From positions 1 to 14,620 of the forward strand of contig DASPJR010000152.1 in NCBI GenBank assembly GCA_035628505.1: 14,620 nucleotides of DNA, given 5' to 3'. The notes below the pieces were generated by a model. That model had not been told where the DNA came from and made no database searches. It saw only the letters and a program-made list of their open reading frames with translations. Made by a program: the position numbers and the translations under genes. The stretch is from DASPJR01 sp035628505 (GTDB lineage Bacteria; Planctomycetota; SZUA-567; H5-PLA8). Shown piece by piece: positions 5,370 through 12,907 of the stretch (position 1 is its first letter; every line of letters begins with the position of its first letter).

Positions 5370-7226
5370 ATGCCGCGGATGCAGCCGATGCGCGACAAAG
5401 TCATCGCCGCAGCCGTGACAGGCGCGGTCGTCCTGTTTTTCTTCTGGGCGCTGCTGTATCCCCTCTCCTTCTCACTGATCGAAGCCGTTCGCGAGCCGGT
5501 CGTGGAAGTGGTTCAAAAAGATGAAAGCTGGCAGTCTTTTGCGCAGCGCACACGTATTTCGGAATCGCGCCTCAAACAGCTGAACCCAGGATTCGCTAAA
5601 AACGCGGTGCCGCCGGCAAGCAAGCCGCTTGTGACAGGACACGCCTTTACGACGCGCCATATTTTGCGCATCTTCGATCAGAACTCGCCGCAGCTTACGG
5701 GCATTATCAACAGCCTGCTGATCGCGGCAATGGTCACGTTTTGCTGCGCCGCGATTTCCTATCCCCTCGCCTATCTCCAGGCGCGAACAACGTTCTGGAA
5801 GCAAAGCCTTCTTTCGGGACTGCTCCTGCTGCCGCTCGTCATGCCTCCTTTTGTAGGCGCAATTGGCCTGCGGCGCATGCTGGCCAAATACGGCACGTTC
5901 AATCTCGTTCTCATGAATCTAGGGCTCGTCGATGAAGCGCACCCGATCGACATGCTTGACCAATTCCGGCTGCTCGGCTGCGTGCTGGTGATGGTGCTGC
6001 ATTTTTATCCGCTGATTTATCTCAATCTGGCGGCGTCGATTTCAAACATCGATCCCAGTCTTCTTGAATCGGCCAAAAGCCTGGGGCTCACGCCGTGGCA
6101 GACCTTCCGCCGCGTTGTTCTGCCGCTCTCGATTCCGGGTCTCGTCGCCGGCGGAAGCCTTGTCTTCGTCGGCGCGTTCACCGACCTGGGCACGCCGCTG
6201 GTCTTCGGCTTTCAGGAAACCGTCGCGCGGCAGATCTTTTCGCTCGCCAATGAACAGCAGAGCAACCCTGCCGCGCCGGCACTTGTGGCGGTCGTCACGG
6301 TGATTGTGCTGGCGCTTTTTGCGCTTACGCGCTGGAGTTCCCGGCGCAGCGTGGGAGGCGGCGGCGTCAAAGGCCAGTCACGTATCGCGCCCAACCCGCT
6401 TTCCACAAAGATGACCGTAGTCGCGGTCGGGCTTCATTTACTGGTGATTAGCATCGCGATGCTGCCGCACCTGGCCGTAACATTTAACGCGCTCGGCCAG
6501 CGCTGGTTCATGACGCCGCTGCCGCAGGTTTTCACACTCGATAACATGAACGAAGCGCTCAGCAGCAGCATCGCGGTAACCGGAATGCGCAACAGCCTGA
6601 TCTTTTCTCTCTGCAGCACGGCTATTGATATTGTTCTTGGCATGGCGTGCGCCTGGGCGATCGTCCGCGGCGGCGGCTGGTGGGGGAAATCGGTGGATGC
6701 GCTTTCGCTGGCGCCGCTGGCCATTCCCGGGCTGGTGCTGGCATTCGGCTACGTTGGAGCTTACGCGGACATCTACTCCAAACCATGGAATGGCGTCACC
6801 ATCGGCGTGGGCGCCTTCCTGGTGATGAGTTATGCCGTGCGGCGCCTGCCGTATATCGTGCGCTCGTGCGTGGCGGGGCTCGAACAGACGCCCCGCAGCC
6901 TGGAGGAAGCCGCGTCGGGACTCGGCGCGCGCCCCATCGCGGTGCTCGGCCGCGTGACAATGCCGCTGATCTGGGCGAATATTGTCGCGGGAGCCATCCT
7001 CGCCTTCTCTTTCGCCATGCTTGAGGTGTCAGATTCGCTGATCCTGGCCACACGTCCCCAGGACTTTCCGCTCACCAAATCGATCTATCAGCTTTTCGGA
7101 AATCCAGGCAACGGAGACCAGCTTGCATCGGCTCTTGGCCTGGTCGCGCTCGTCTTTCTGGCCGTATCGCTGCTTGCAGCGGGCGCCTTTCTGGGCAAGA
7201 AATGGGGACAGATGTTCAAGGGCTGA
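5370..7226 (+). CDS. Fused iron(III)-type ABC transporter permease with LysM-like loop
   Basis: This inner-membrane channel subunit of a binding-protein-dependent importer (FbpB/SfuB type, usually Fe3+) has 618 residues from the ATG at 5370. Two MetI-like halves are fused, each with an EAA loop that contacts the ATPase: LLESAKSLGLTPWQ near 231-244 with VVLPLSIPGL after it, and LEEAASGLGARP near 511-522 with VTMPLIW after it. About twelve hydrophobic segments are visible. After TM1 (about 11-32) a long extracytoplasmic loop (33-105) holds a LysM-like stretch at about 45-90 (VVQKDESWQSFAQRTRIS, then LKQLNPG). An in-frame TTG at 5265 would add 35 residues made of repeat DNA, so I reject it. In-frame ATGs at 5379 and 5388 are alternatives; none has a clear Shine-Dalgarno. 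No ATPase or binding-protein gene is in the window. Confidence 0.9.
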   Translation: MPRMQPMRDKVIAAAVTGAVVLFFFWALLYPLSFSLIEAVREPVVEVVQKDESWQSFAQRTRISESRLKQLNPGFAKNAVPPASKPLVTGHAFTTRHILRIFDQNSPQLTGIINSLLIAAMVTFCCAAISYPLAYLQARTTFWKQSLLSGLLLLPLVMPPFVGAIGLRRMLAKYGTFNLVLMNLGLVDEAHPIDMLDQFRLLGCVLVMVLHFYPLIYLNLAASISNIDPSLLESAKSLGLTPWQTFRRVVLPLSIPGLVAGGSLVFVGAFTDLGTPLVFGFQETVARQIFSLANEQQSNPAAPALVAVVTVIVLALFALTRWSSRRSVGGGGVKGQSRIAPNPLSTKMTVVAVGLHLLVISIAMLPHLAVTFNALGQRWFMTPLPQVFTLDNMNEALSSSIAVTGMRNSLIFSLCSTAIDIVLGMACAWAIVRGGGWWGKSVDALSLAPLAIPGLVLAFGYVGAYADIYSKPWNGVTIGVGAFLVMSYAVRRLPYIVRSCVAGLEQTPRSLEEAASGLGARPIAVLGRVTMPLIWANIVAGAILAFSFAMLEVSDSLILATRPQDFPLTKSIYQLFGNPGNGDQLASALGLVALVFLAVSLLAAGAFLGKKWGQMFKG

Positions 7227-7262
7227 TGCGGCATGCATCGGTCGTGTCTTATGGCGGCACGC

Positions 7263-7511
7263 ATGAGCGAGAGTGGACCAGCAAAAAAACTACTGAAGGC
7301 CGGCGAAGTAGCCCGGCGGACGGGGCTGACGCGGCAGTCGCTGCACCAGTATGTTTTGCTGGGGCTGCTCGAGCCGGTCGGCACGACCAAAGGCGGGCAA
7401 CGGCTTTTTGATGAGAGCGCGCTCGACCGCGTGAAGCTGATTCACGACCTGTGCGATAATGGTTATACGCTGCAGAGCATCCGCGATATTTTCTTTAAGA
7501 ACAAAGGCTAG
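7263..7511 (+). CDS. Short MerR-type DNA-binding regulator
   Basis: The product has 82 residues from the ATG at 7263. In-frame ATGs at 7233 (92 residues, 6 nt after the permease stop) and 7251 are possible, and none has a clear ribosome site. It is a winged helix-turn-helix of the MerR class: LLKAGEVARRTGLTRQSLHQYVLLGLLEP is helix 1, turn and recognition helix, the wing is TTKGGQRLF, and the following helices read DRVKLIHDLCDNGYTLQSIRDIF. It lacks the dimerisation coiled coil and the ligand or metal-binding C-terminal domain of full MerR proteins, so it may bind DNA without an effector or with a partner. It lies in one run with the permease and the next gene, and may autoregulate that run. 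No inverted-repeat operator was recognised. Confidence 0.85.
   Translation: MSESGPAKKLLKAGEVARRTGLTRQSLHQYVLLGLLEPVGTTKGGQRLFDESALDRVKLIHDLCDNGYTLQSIRDIFFKNKG
7504..7507 (+). promoter_or_regulatory. Ribosome binding site for the NTF2-like/PLDc_N-like gene
   Basis: AAGG ends 9 nt before the ATG at 7517 and lies inside the last codons of the MerR-type gene. It supports translational linkage of the two genes. Confidence 0.55.
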
Positions 7512-7516
7512 CACGC

Positions 7517-8230
7517 ATGTTCCGAAGCCTCCTCTGCCTTGCTCTTGCCGCACTCACAGCTGCCGCATCACTGTGTGCCGCGACAAAGGAGAAAGACAAG
7601 GATCGCGAGCAGATCGCGGCAGCGCCGGAGCTCAGCGAACAGGACGTCAAAGCCATCGGAGAACTCTTTCAGCGCCTGAGCGCCGGGTTCCTGGCAGGAG
7701 ACGCCAGCGCCTGCATGCGTGTGTTCGTGCCGGGCCTTGGCACGCGCGAGCAGATCGAAGACAATCTGATCAACGAATTCAAGCAGTCCCGATACCTCAA
7801 GTTCGAGATCGTGCAGATTCTGCCGGCTGAAAAACTACAGCCATCGATTCACAGCGTTGACGTGCGCCTGCGCTTTGAGTTCATCAATCTCAACCGTCCG
7901 CCCGAAATGCAGCAGCCGATCCGCAACAGCACCACGGAGACCTTTGCCGTGAAGAAGCTCGATGACGGTTCGTTCGCGCTGCTGCATTCGGAGTTCTTCG
8001 ACAGCCTCGGCATGCGTCAGGGAATGGGGCTCGTCGTTGAGGGCCTGCTGGCGCTGATGTTTGCGATTGCGCTGCTGGGGTTCTGGACGTGGATGGGCTG
8101 GGAGACGCTGCGCACCCGGCCACGCGAGGTAGCCTGGCAGCTGATCGTGCTGCTGCTTCCAGTGATTGGAGCCGTCGTCTATTTCGGCGTGCGCTATATT
8201 CCCAGGCAGTTACGCGGGGCGCGAACTTGA
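7517..8230 (+). CDS. Exported NTF2-like protein with PLDc_N-like membrane tail
   Basis: The product has 237 residues and no function is recognised. Residues 1-22 are a signal peptide or N-terminal anchor (hydrophobic stretch ending ASLCAA; Leu before the Cys makes a lipobox unlikely). A charged linker follows (KEKDKDREQ). Residues about 43-162 look like an NTF2/SnoaL-type cone fold: a helix LFQRLSAGFLAGDASACMRVF, then alternating strands, ending in FALLHSEFFDSL. Two membrane segments follow (about 171-195 and 206-225). The WETLRTRPREVAWQ, LLLPVIGAVVYF pattern resembles the PLDc_N module found before phospholipase D domains, but no phospholipase domain follows. If residue 22 is the cleavage point, the NTF2-like part lies outside the cytoplasm. 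It starts 5 nt after the regulator, and its 3' end overlaps the opposing gene by 21 nt. Confidence 0.8.
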   Translation: MFRSLLCLALAALTAAASLCAATKEKDKDREQIAAAPELSEQDVKAIGELFQRLSAGFLAGDASACMRVFVPGLGTREQIEDNLINEFKQSRYLKFEIVQILPAEKLQPSIHSVDVRLRFEFINLNRPPEMQQPIRNSTTETFAVKKLDDGSFALLHSEFFDSLGMRQGMGLVVEGLLALMFAIALLGFWTWMGWETLRTRPREVAWQLIVLLLPVIGAVVYFGVRYIPRQLRGART

Positions 8231-8866
8231 ATCGGGTGTTGCGCGCGGAAAGCGGCCTGAAGCGCCTGAAACCGCCTTATACAGCCCGGACCGCATGCTT
8301 CCGCCAAAGAACGTGGTATTTGATTTCTTAAGCAGCTCAGCCGCCCTGTTGGTCGCCGGACCCAGACGCCCTTCGCGTTTGGCTTTTTCGTATTCCTCGG
8401 CTTCACGCAGGTACGCAATGGCAAGCGTGCTCAAACGCGAATAGACCTCGTCCCGGTTCGATGCGGCATAACAATCCAGGCAGCTGCTGGAGCGTCCTGA
8501 TTCGAGGCTTTCACGCAGCACTTTTTCGCGGGCAATCGCGTACGCTTCGCCAACCATGTACTTGAGCGATGCGCAGAAGATCGTGCGCGGATCGCCCAGG
8601 ACATTAGGCTGCAGCAGAAAATTAATCTCGCGAACGTCGTTCATCATGTTGAGGTTGATTATTGAAAGCGTATAAGGGCTGCCGCAGGTCTTGGATTTAA
8701 AGTCATCGATCTGAACGGCGGCGCTTTCAAGCGTGCTGGCGAACTGAACATACGTGGTAGTACCCGGGATGCTTCGTAATAACTTGGCGACGCCTTCAAG
8801 TACCTTAAGCTCCTCGGGGACTGAATCGGGCTCATAAATAAAAACCGCATCTTTGAAGTCAAGCAC
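8210..8866 (-). CDS. Hypothetical protein with CxxC motif
   Basis: The product has 218 residues; I do not recognise it. The start is GTG (8866), with GGGG 9 nt upstream, 19 nt after the stop of the large fusion gene on the same strand, so the two are probably cotranscribed. An ATG at 8873 is out of frame and stops after four codons. The protein is soluble, with no signal or membrane segment. The N-terminal half reads as alternating strands and helices (DAVFIYEPDSVPEELKVLEG, then TTTYVQFASTLESAAVQIDDF, then YTLSIINLNMM). Cys129 and Cys132 form CLDC; Cys61 and Cys98 could complete a metal site. A charged helix follows (YLREAEEYEKAKREGR). The last 20 residues are Ser/Pro/Arg-rich and lie over the 3' end of the convergent gene, so they may be recent read-through. 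Confidence 0.7.
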   Translation of the reverse strand: MLDFKDAVFIYEPDSVPEELKVLEGVAKLLRSIPGTTTYVQFASTLESAAVQIDDFKSKTCGSPYTLSIINLNMMNDVREINFLLQPNVLGDPRTIFCASLKYMVGEAYAIAREKVLRESLESGRSSSCLDCYAASNRDEVYSRLSTLAIAYLREAEEYEKAKREGRLGPATNRAAELLKKSNTTFFGGSMRSGLYKAVSGASGRFPRATPDSSSRPA

Positions 8867-8885
8867 GTTGCATTACCCCAGAGGT

Positions 8886-11800
8886 TTATTTGAATTCGGC
8901 GGCAAGGTCAGGCGGCGCCTTGCTGATGTCTCCTTTGTACACACTGATCAGTTTCTGCCACGCGCTAAATGCCTGAGCGCGCATTTGTGTCGCATTCTGT
9001 GCGTCGCACTTTTGCAGGCTCAGGTACGCGCGGCATAGCAGTTCCCAACCAGTTGGTGCCTCAGGCTGCAACACAGTTTGCTCATGACAGGTTCGCCGCA
9101 TGCGAAAGAGCAAATCCATTGCCAGCGTTCCAGCGTTGCGCGGGTCCTGCGCCGCTGCCAGGAGTGCACGTGCGTAATCCACTCGAACATGCTCATCCAT
9201 AGGCATGTAGGAGACCCTCTGCCTGAGACGTTTTAGAGCATCCTCCATTCGATCCATACCCATCAACGCCTGCGCCTGGATCAGCAGGTGCGGCCCATGT
9301 TGTTTGTCCAGCGTCTCCGCTATTACCGCTGCGTCGTGCGCCATGGCCCATTGCTTTTCCTTGAGCAGCAGCCGTGAAATCTGGCTCCACAGCGGCAACG
9401 CGTCTTTATCGGTCTTCGCGACGGGATTGGACAGCGTTTGCTTCAGTGTCAGGATTGCGTCCTGGGCGTGGCCGGACCGTTCCTGAATCAAAGCCGCCAC
9501 TTCGGCGCAGGCCAGCGGGCTCTGCCCCATATTCGATGCTTCAAGAGTCAGGGCCAATGCGCCCGGATAATCCTTCTTTGCCAGGAGCAACCGGGCCCGC
9601 AGCAATGCGATTTCTCCACGCTCTTTGGGCGGAAGGTCAATCTTTGCGATCTCAGCTTCGGCTTCGCTGAGCTTACCTTCATCAATGAGCTTCAGCGCGC
9701 TTTTGCGCAGAGCCGTGTTCAGCGGCGGGTACGGCGGAACGACGAACTTCGAACGGGCCTTTGCCTCGAGCATCTTGCGGGCTGCCGCAGCCGCATCGGG
9801 CGCATCGATATGACCAAAACCCGCGAGAGTGCGGCGCGCCTGCTCATAGTCCTCTTTGTTGCGCTGCTCGATGGCCCAGGCGTTGTACGGATCCAGAGCG
9901 TACGCGGCCAACCCATGGGGCTCAGGCGGTTTGTGTCGTTCGATGTAATAACGGTTCTGCTCGCGGGCCGCGACCGCCAGATCCAGGTTACGGATAAACT
10001 GCGCTTTGTCTTCATCGCCTATGCCGGTGAAATCCATGCTTCGTTCGGGAAAAGGAATGAACGTGTTTGCATTGAACGCCTGCTTGAGGTCGTAGATGGC
10101 GCGCGGTGCCTGGAATTCGAGCAGCATGTTGTCATCGGTGTGCAGCGGCGCATGACGGGACCGTTCACGCAATACGTCCTCGACCGAAAGCAGGCACGAT
10201 AGCAGCGCGGTATCGCGGTCCAGATGTACTTTCTCCATCCAGCCTTTCACCTGGCGCGACGCCAGGCGTTCGCGCAGACGAGTCAGCGGCAGTTCCAGCG
10301 GCGATTCCGAACCGATCAGCAGGTAATCGAAGCCGTTGACCTGCCAGAGCTGAACGTGCTTGTACGATTCTGCAAACGTGCGGACGACGCTGTAAAAATG
10401 CGTGTTCTCCAGCGAGTAGCTGTGCAGCCACTGGCACATGATGCCGCCGGGCTTCAGGTGCGCGCGGCAAAGATCGAACGCTTCTTTTGTAAACAGGTTT
10501 CCAACACCTGCCATCCACGGATTTGACGGCTCGCTGGCGATAACGTCATACATGCGGCTGGTCAATAGCAGGTGGTTTCGGCCGTCGTTGATGATGACTT
10601 CGACTTTGGGCGTCTGGAGCCACGGCGTTGATGGAGGGATCGGATTCTTGGTCGGGGGCGGAATGGTGTAGTTCAGCTCATTGAATGGCTGGAACCACCA
10701 CGAGCTGACGACGACTTCAGGCGACATCTCGACCACATCGACGCGCTTGACGCTCTCCGGCGCAAGCGCCGCTCCCACGCTGACGCCCGAGCCCAGGCCA
10801 ATGACCAGCACTTCTTCCGGGCCCTTCGCGTGCAGAATTTCCGGCACGAGCGTCAGTCCGATCTGCGTCGCCATGTCACCTCGCGAGGACGCATCCGGCT
10901 TACCGCCGACCCGCAGCGACAGATCATCGCCGATCCGCATAATGGCCACTGTCGACTCGGCGCCCTCCTTATAATAATGAATCGTTACATTGGTGCTCAG
11001 GTTGGGAATCGCATCGAATATGCGCAGCTCGCGCGCGGCCTTCAGCGTCGATGTGTCGCGCATCAGGTAAATGCCACTGGACATAGTCACTTCATCCCAG
11101 CGCCTGCTGGCCAGCGCCATGAGAATGAGTGGTATCAGAATGGCCACGCCACTGAGCAGTTGGCGCCGTTCACGTGCACTCGGTGACACGGAAAAAAGGA
11201 GAACTCCAGGCAGCGCATAGAGCAGCGCCATCATTTCCAGAGTGCTCTGGATTTGAAAGGCGGGGATAAGCAGCAATCCGCCGAAGAAGCTTCCGAGAAT
11301 CGATCCGAGCGTGTTAATGGCGTAGACGTTGCCAACGGTTTTGCCTGCATTCTCCGCCGAGCGTGAAGCGACCTGGATGGTCAGCGGCATCGTCGCCCCC
11401 ATCAGAAACGTCGGCGCAATAATCAGCAAACCGATGCCGGCCGCCTGCAACGCAAGTATCACTTCCCACCCGAAGCTGCTGCCCCAGGCAATCAGAAAGA
11501 AGAAGAGGATCGGCCCGAATCCCAGAACTGTTGCAACAATGAAGCAGAAGAGTCCGACCATGAGCAGCAGCCGAGCCAGGAAGACCAGCGGATCTGGCGT
11601 ACGCGGTGCCACGCGTGAACCCCACCACCCGCCCGAGCTCAGTCCGAGAATGAAGACAGCAACGATAAGACTGAAAGCGTAAGTCGAGCTTCCGGTGCCG
11701 AGGCTGATCGCGCGAGTCCAGCCGATTTGCGTAGCCATCGCAGCAAACCCGGTAATGCCGAATGTCAGCATGGTGAGCTTTACGGCCATCGGCGTAATCA

Positions 11801-12563
11801 GCTTTGCTTGAGCAGCTTCGCCGGGAACAGCGGCTGCATTTTCGGAGTCTGGCTGTTCCATTGCAGGAACACGGTGCCGGAAACCGAAGGCGATCGCCAG
11901 CACGCCCAGGACCAGATTGAACACCACCGCGACCCAATTCGACCCGCTCTTGCCCAGCACAGGCAGAAGCAAAAATCCGGCGGCGACCGCGCCTAGAACT
12001 GCCCCGAGACTATTGACCGCATAAAGCGCGCCGACCGTCCGGCCCAGGCCGCTTCGACTGCGCACCAGGAAGTGCGACAGCAACGGCAGCGTAGCGCCCA
12101 TGAATGTGGTGGGAATAAGCAACAGACCAAACGAGATCACGAAGCGCGCGATGGGAAGACTGCCGCTGCCGGCCTCTCCATAAAGGGAGCGGTAGAACCC
12201 GATCAGCACCTCGCTGCTGAAAACCATCGGCAGCAGCGCGCAGTAAATTCCGATCAGTACTTCCAGCACGCCATAGACGAAAAGGGGGCGCTGAATACGG
12301 TGGCACATTCGTCCGGCGATAAAACTTCCGAACGCAAGCCCACCCATAAACGCGGTCAGCACCGCCGACAAGCTCTGGGACGTGTTGCCGAAGATCAGCC
12401 CCAGGTGGCGGCACCAGAGAACTTCGTAGATCAGCCCGCAGGATCCTGAAAGCAGAAAGAGCACCCAGACGATAATCAAGTCGGGGCGAAAGCTGTTTCT
12501 GGAAACTGAAGCGGACTGTTCAATAACGGGTGCAGCGGAAAGCGAAGCGGACTCGGTTGTCAT
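8886..12563 (-). CDS. Membrane/spermidine-synthase-like/TPR fusion protein
   Basis: The product has 1225 residues in three parts. (a) Residues about 28-490 are a polytopic membrane domain with an internal duplication: GLIYEVLW near 43-50 and a TFMGATLPL, YAVNSLGAVLG block at 153-191 recur as GFAAMATQIGW near 272 and TFLMGATMPL, YAINTLGSILG at 385-424. (b) Residues about 520-820 are a spermidine-synthase-type Rossmann domain, with the nucleotide loop GLGSGVSVG (589-597), acidic Glu612 in VDVVEMSPEVV, and NDGRNHLL (659-666). Where aminopropyltransferases have D-S-S-D-P it reads SEPSNPW (677-683), so the usual catalytic Asp is absent. (c) Residues about 950-1210 are TPR-like helical pairs. From memory, proteins annotated 'fused MFS/spermidine synthase' share this form; substrate and reaction are unknown. 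The ATG at 12563 has no good ribosome site. The unknown 218-residue gene follows. Confidence 0.9.
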   Translation of the reverse strand: MTTESASLSAAPVIEQSASVSRNSFRPDLIIVWVLFLLSGSCGLIYEVLWCRHLGLIFGNTSQSLSAVLTAFMGGLAFGSFIAGRMCHRIQRPLFVYGVLEVLIGIYCALLPMVFSSEVLIGFYRSLYGEAGSGSLPIARFVISFGLLLIPTTFMGATLPLLSHFLVRSRSGLGRTVGALYAVNSLGAVLGAVAAGFLLLPVLGKSGSNWVAVVFNLVLGVLAIAFGFRHRVPAMEQPDSENAAAVPGEAAQAKLITPMAVKLTMLTFGITGFAAMATQIGWTRAISLGTGSSTYAFSLIVAVFILGLSSGGWWGSRVAPRTPDPLVFLARLLLMVGLFCFIVATVLGFGPILFFFLIAWGSSFGWEVILALQAAGIGLLIIAPTFLMGATMPLTIQVASRSAENAGKTVGNVYAINTLGSILGSFFGGLLLIPAFQIQSTLEMMALLYALPGVLLFSVSPSARERRQLLSGVAILIPLILMALASRRWDEVTMSSGIYLMRDTSTLKAARELRIFDAIPNLSTNVTIHYYKEGAESTVAIMRIGDDLSLRVGGKPDASSRGDMATQIGLTLVPEILHAKGPEEVLVIGLGSGVSVGAALAPESVKRVDVVEMSPEVVVSSWWFQPFNELNYTIPPPTKNPIPPSTPWLQTPKVEVIINDGRNHLLLTSRMYDVIASEPSNPWMAGVGNLFTKEAFDLCRAHLKPGGIMCQWLHSYSLENTHFYSVVRTFAESYKHVQLWQVNGFDYLLIGSESPLELPLTRLRERLASRQVKGWMEKVHLDRDTALLSCLLSVEDVLRERSRHAPLHTDDNMLLEFQAPRAIYDLKQAFNANTFIPFPERSMDFTGIGDEDKAQFIRNLDLAVAAREQNRYYIERHKPPEPHGLAAYALDPYNAWAIEQRNKEDYEQARRTLAGFGHIDAPDAAAAARKMLEAKARSKFVVPPYPPLNTALRKSALKLIDEGKLSEAEAEIAKIDLPPKERGEIALLRARLLLAKKDYPGALALTLEASNMGQSPLACAEVAALIQERSGHAQDAILTLKQTLSNPVAKTDKDALPLWSQISRLLLKEKQWAMAHDAAVIAETLDKQHGPHLLIQAQALMGMDRMEDALKRLRQRVSYMPMDEHVRVDYARALLAAAQDPRNAGTLAMDLLFRMRRTCHEQTVLQPEAPTGWELLCRAYLSLQKCDAQNATQMRAQAFSAWQKLISVYKGDISKAPPDLAAEFK

Positions 12564-12568
12564 TCGTT

Positions 12569-12596
12569 AAGATGATGCTCCAGAAGGGCCTGTCAA
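12569..12596 (-). promoter_or_regulatory. Candidate promoter of the fusion gene
   Basis: On the minus strand, a perfect -35 TTGACA (12591-12596) is followed after 16 nt by CATCTT (12569-12574; 3 of 6 matches to TATAAT). The expected start of transcription would fall at or beside the ATG at 12563. Together with the lack of a Shine-Dalgarno, this would give a leaderless mRNA. The -10 is weak. Confidence 0.35.
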
Positions 12597-12690
12597 TGCG
12601 GAGTAACTTTACGCCAAAGCTGCCCCCACTTCCAGAACAAGCCCAGCCTGATGTGCAGCCGACGAGTACAACTTATTACAGCTGGTGACC

Positions 12691-12718
12691 TTGGATGAGA
12701 TTCGCAACGTGCAATAAT
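12691..12718 (+). promoter_or_regulatory. Candidate promoter upstream of typA
   Basis: TTGGAT (12691-12696) and AATAAT (12713-12718; 5 of 6 matches to TATAAT) are 16 nt apart, giving a predicted start near 12725. This is about 180 nt before typA and about 70 nt before the hairpin. The -35 is weak (3 of 6). Confidence 0.4.
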
Positions 12719-12791
12719 ACTGATGAAGGGATCAAAAGATAGCTCTGGATTTTATCGCGACTTCGGTTATAAACTTTGGGCCGGAAAGCGG

Positions 12792-12829
12792 GGGCCTTCC
12801 ACCGAGTGGAGGCCCTCTTTCGTTAGTTT
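12792..12829 (+). terminator. Terminator-like hairpin in the typA leader
   Basis: GGGCCTTCCAC (12792-12802) pairs with GTGGAGGCCC (12806-12815) with one bulged T and a CGA loop. The tail is T-rich but interrupted (TCTTTCGTTAGTTT). It lies on the plus strand between the candidate promoter and typA, so it is a possible attenuator or the 3' end of a small RNA of roughly 100 nt. Confidence 0.6.
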
Positions 12830-12907
12830 ACCGGAACAAATTGAACCCGCCGCGCGCCGATTTTCGCATCGGCCAGCGGCATTGTTAGTCAGGACAATCG
12901 CACGAAC

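Larger units (their letters stand above)
12564..12907. other. Divergent spacer between the fusion gene and typA
   Basis: This is 344 bp without a convincing gene. It holds candidate promoters on both strands, a terminator-like hairpin on the plus strand, and a 6-bp inverted repeat (GCCGAT at 12856-12861, ATCGGC at 12868-12873). A 5-bp repeat (ATTGT/ACAAT, 12881-12898) overlaps the likely typA ribosome site AGGA (12891-12894). The stretch 12600-12690 shows nothing I can name. Confidence 0.6.

Noticed and set aside
8166..8444. Plus-strand frames over the end of the NTF2-like gene and the start of the opposing gene
   Set aside because: They overlap two better genes in other frames and have no ribosome site or motif.
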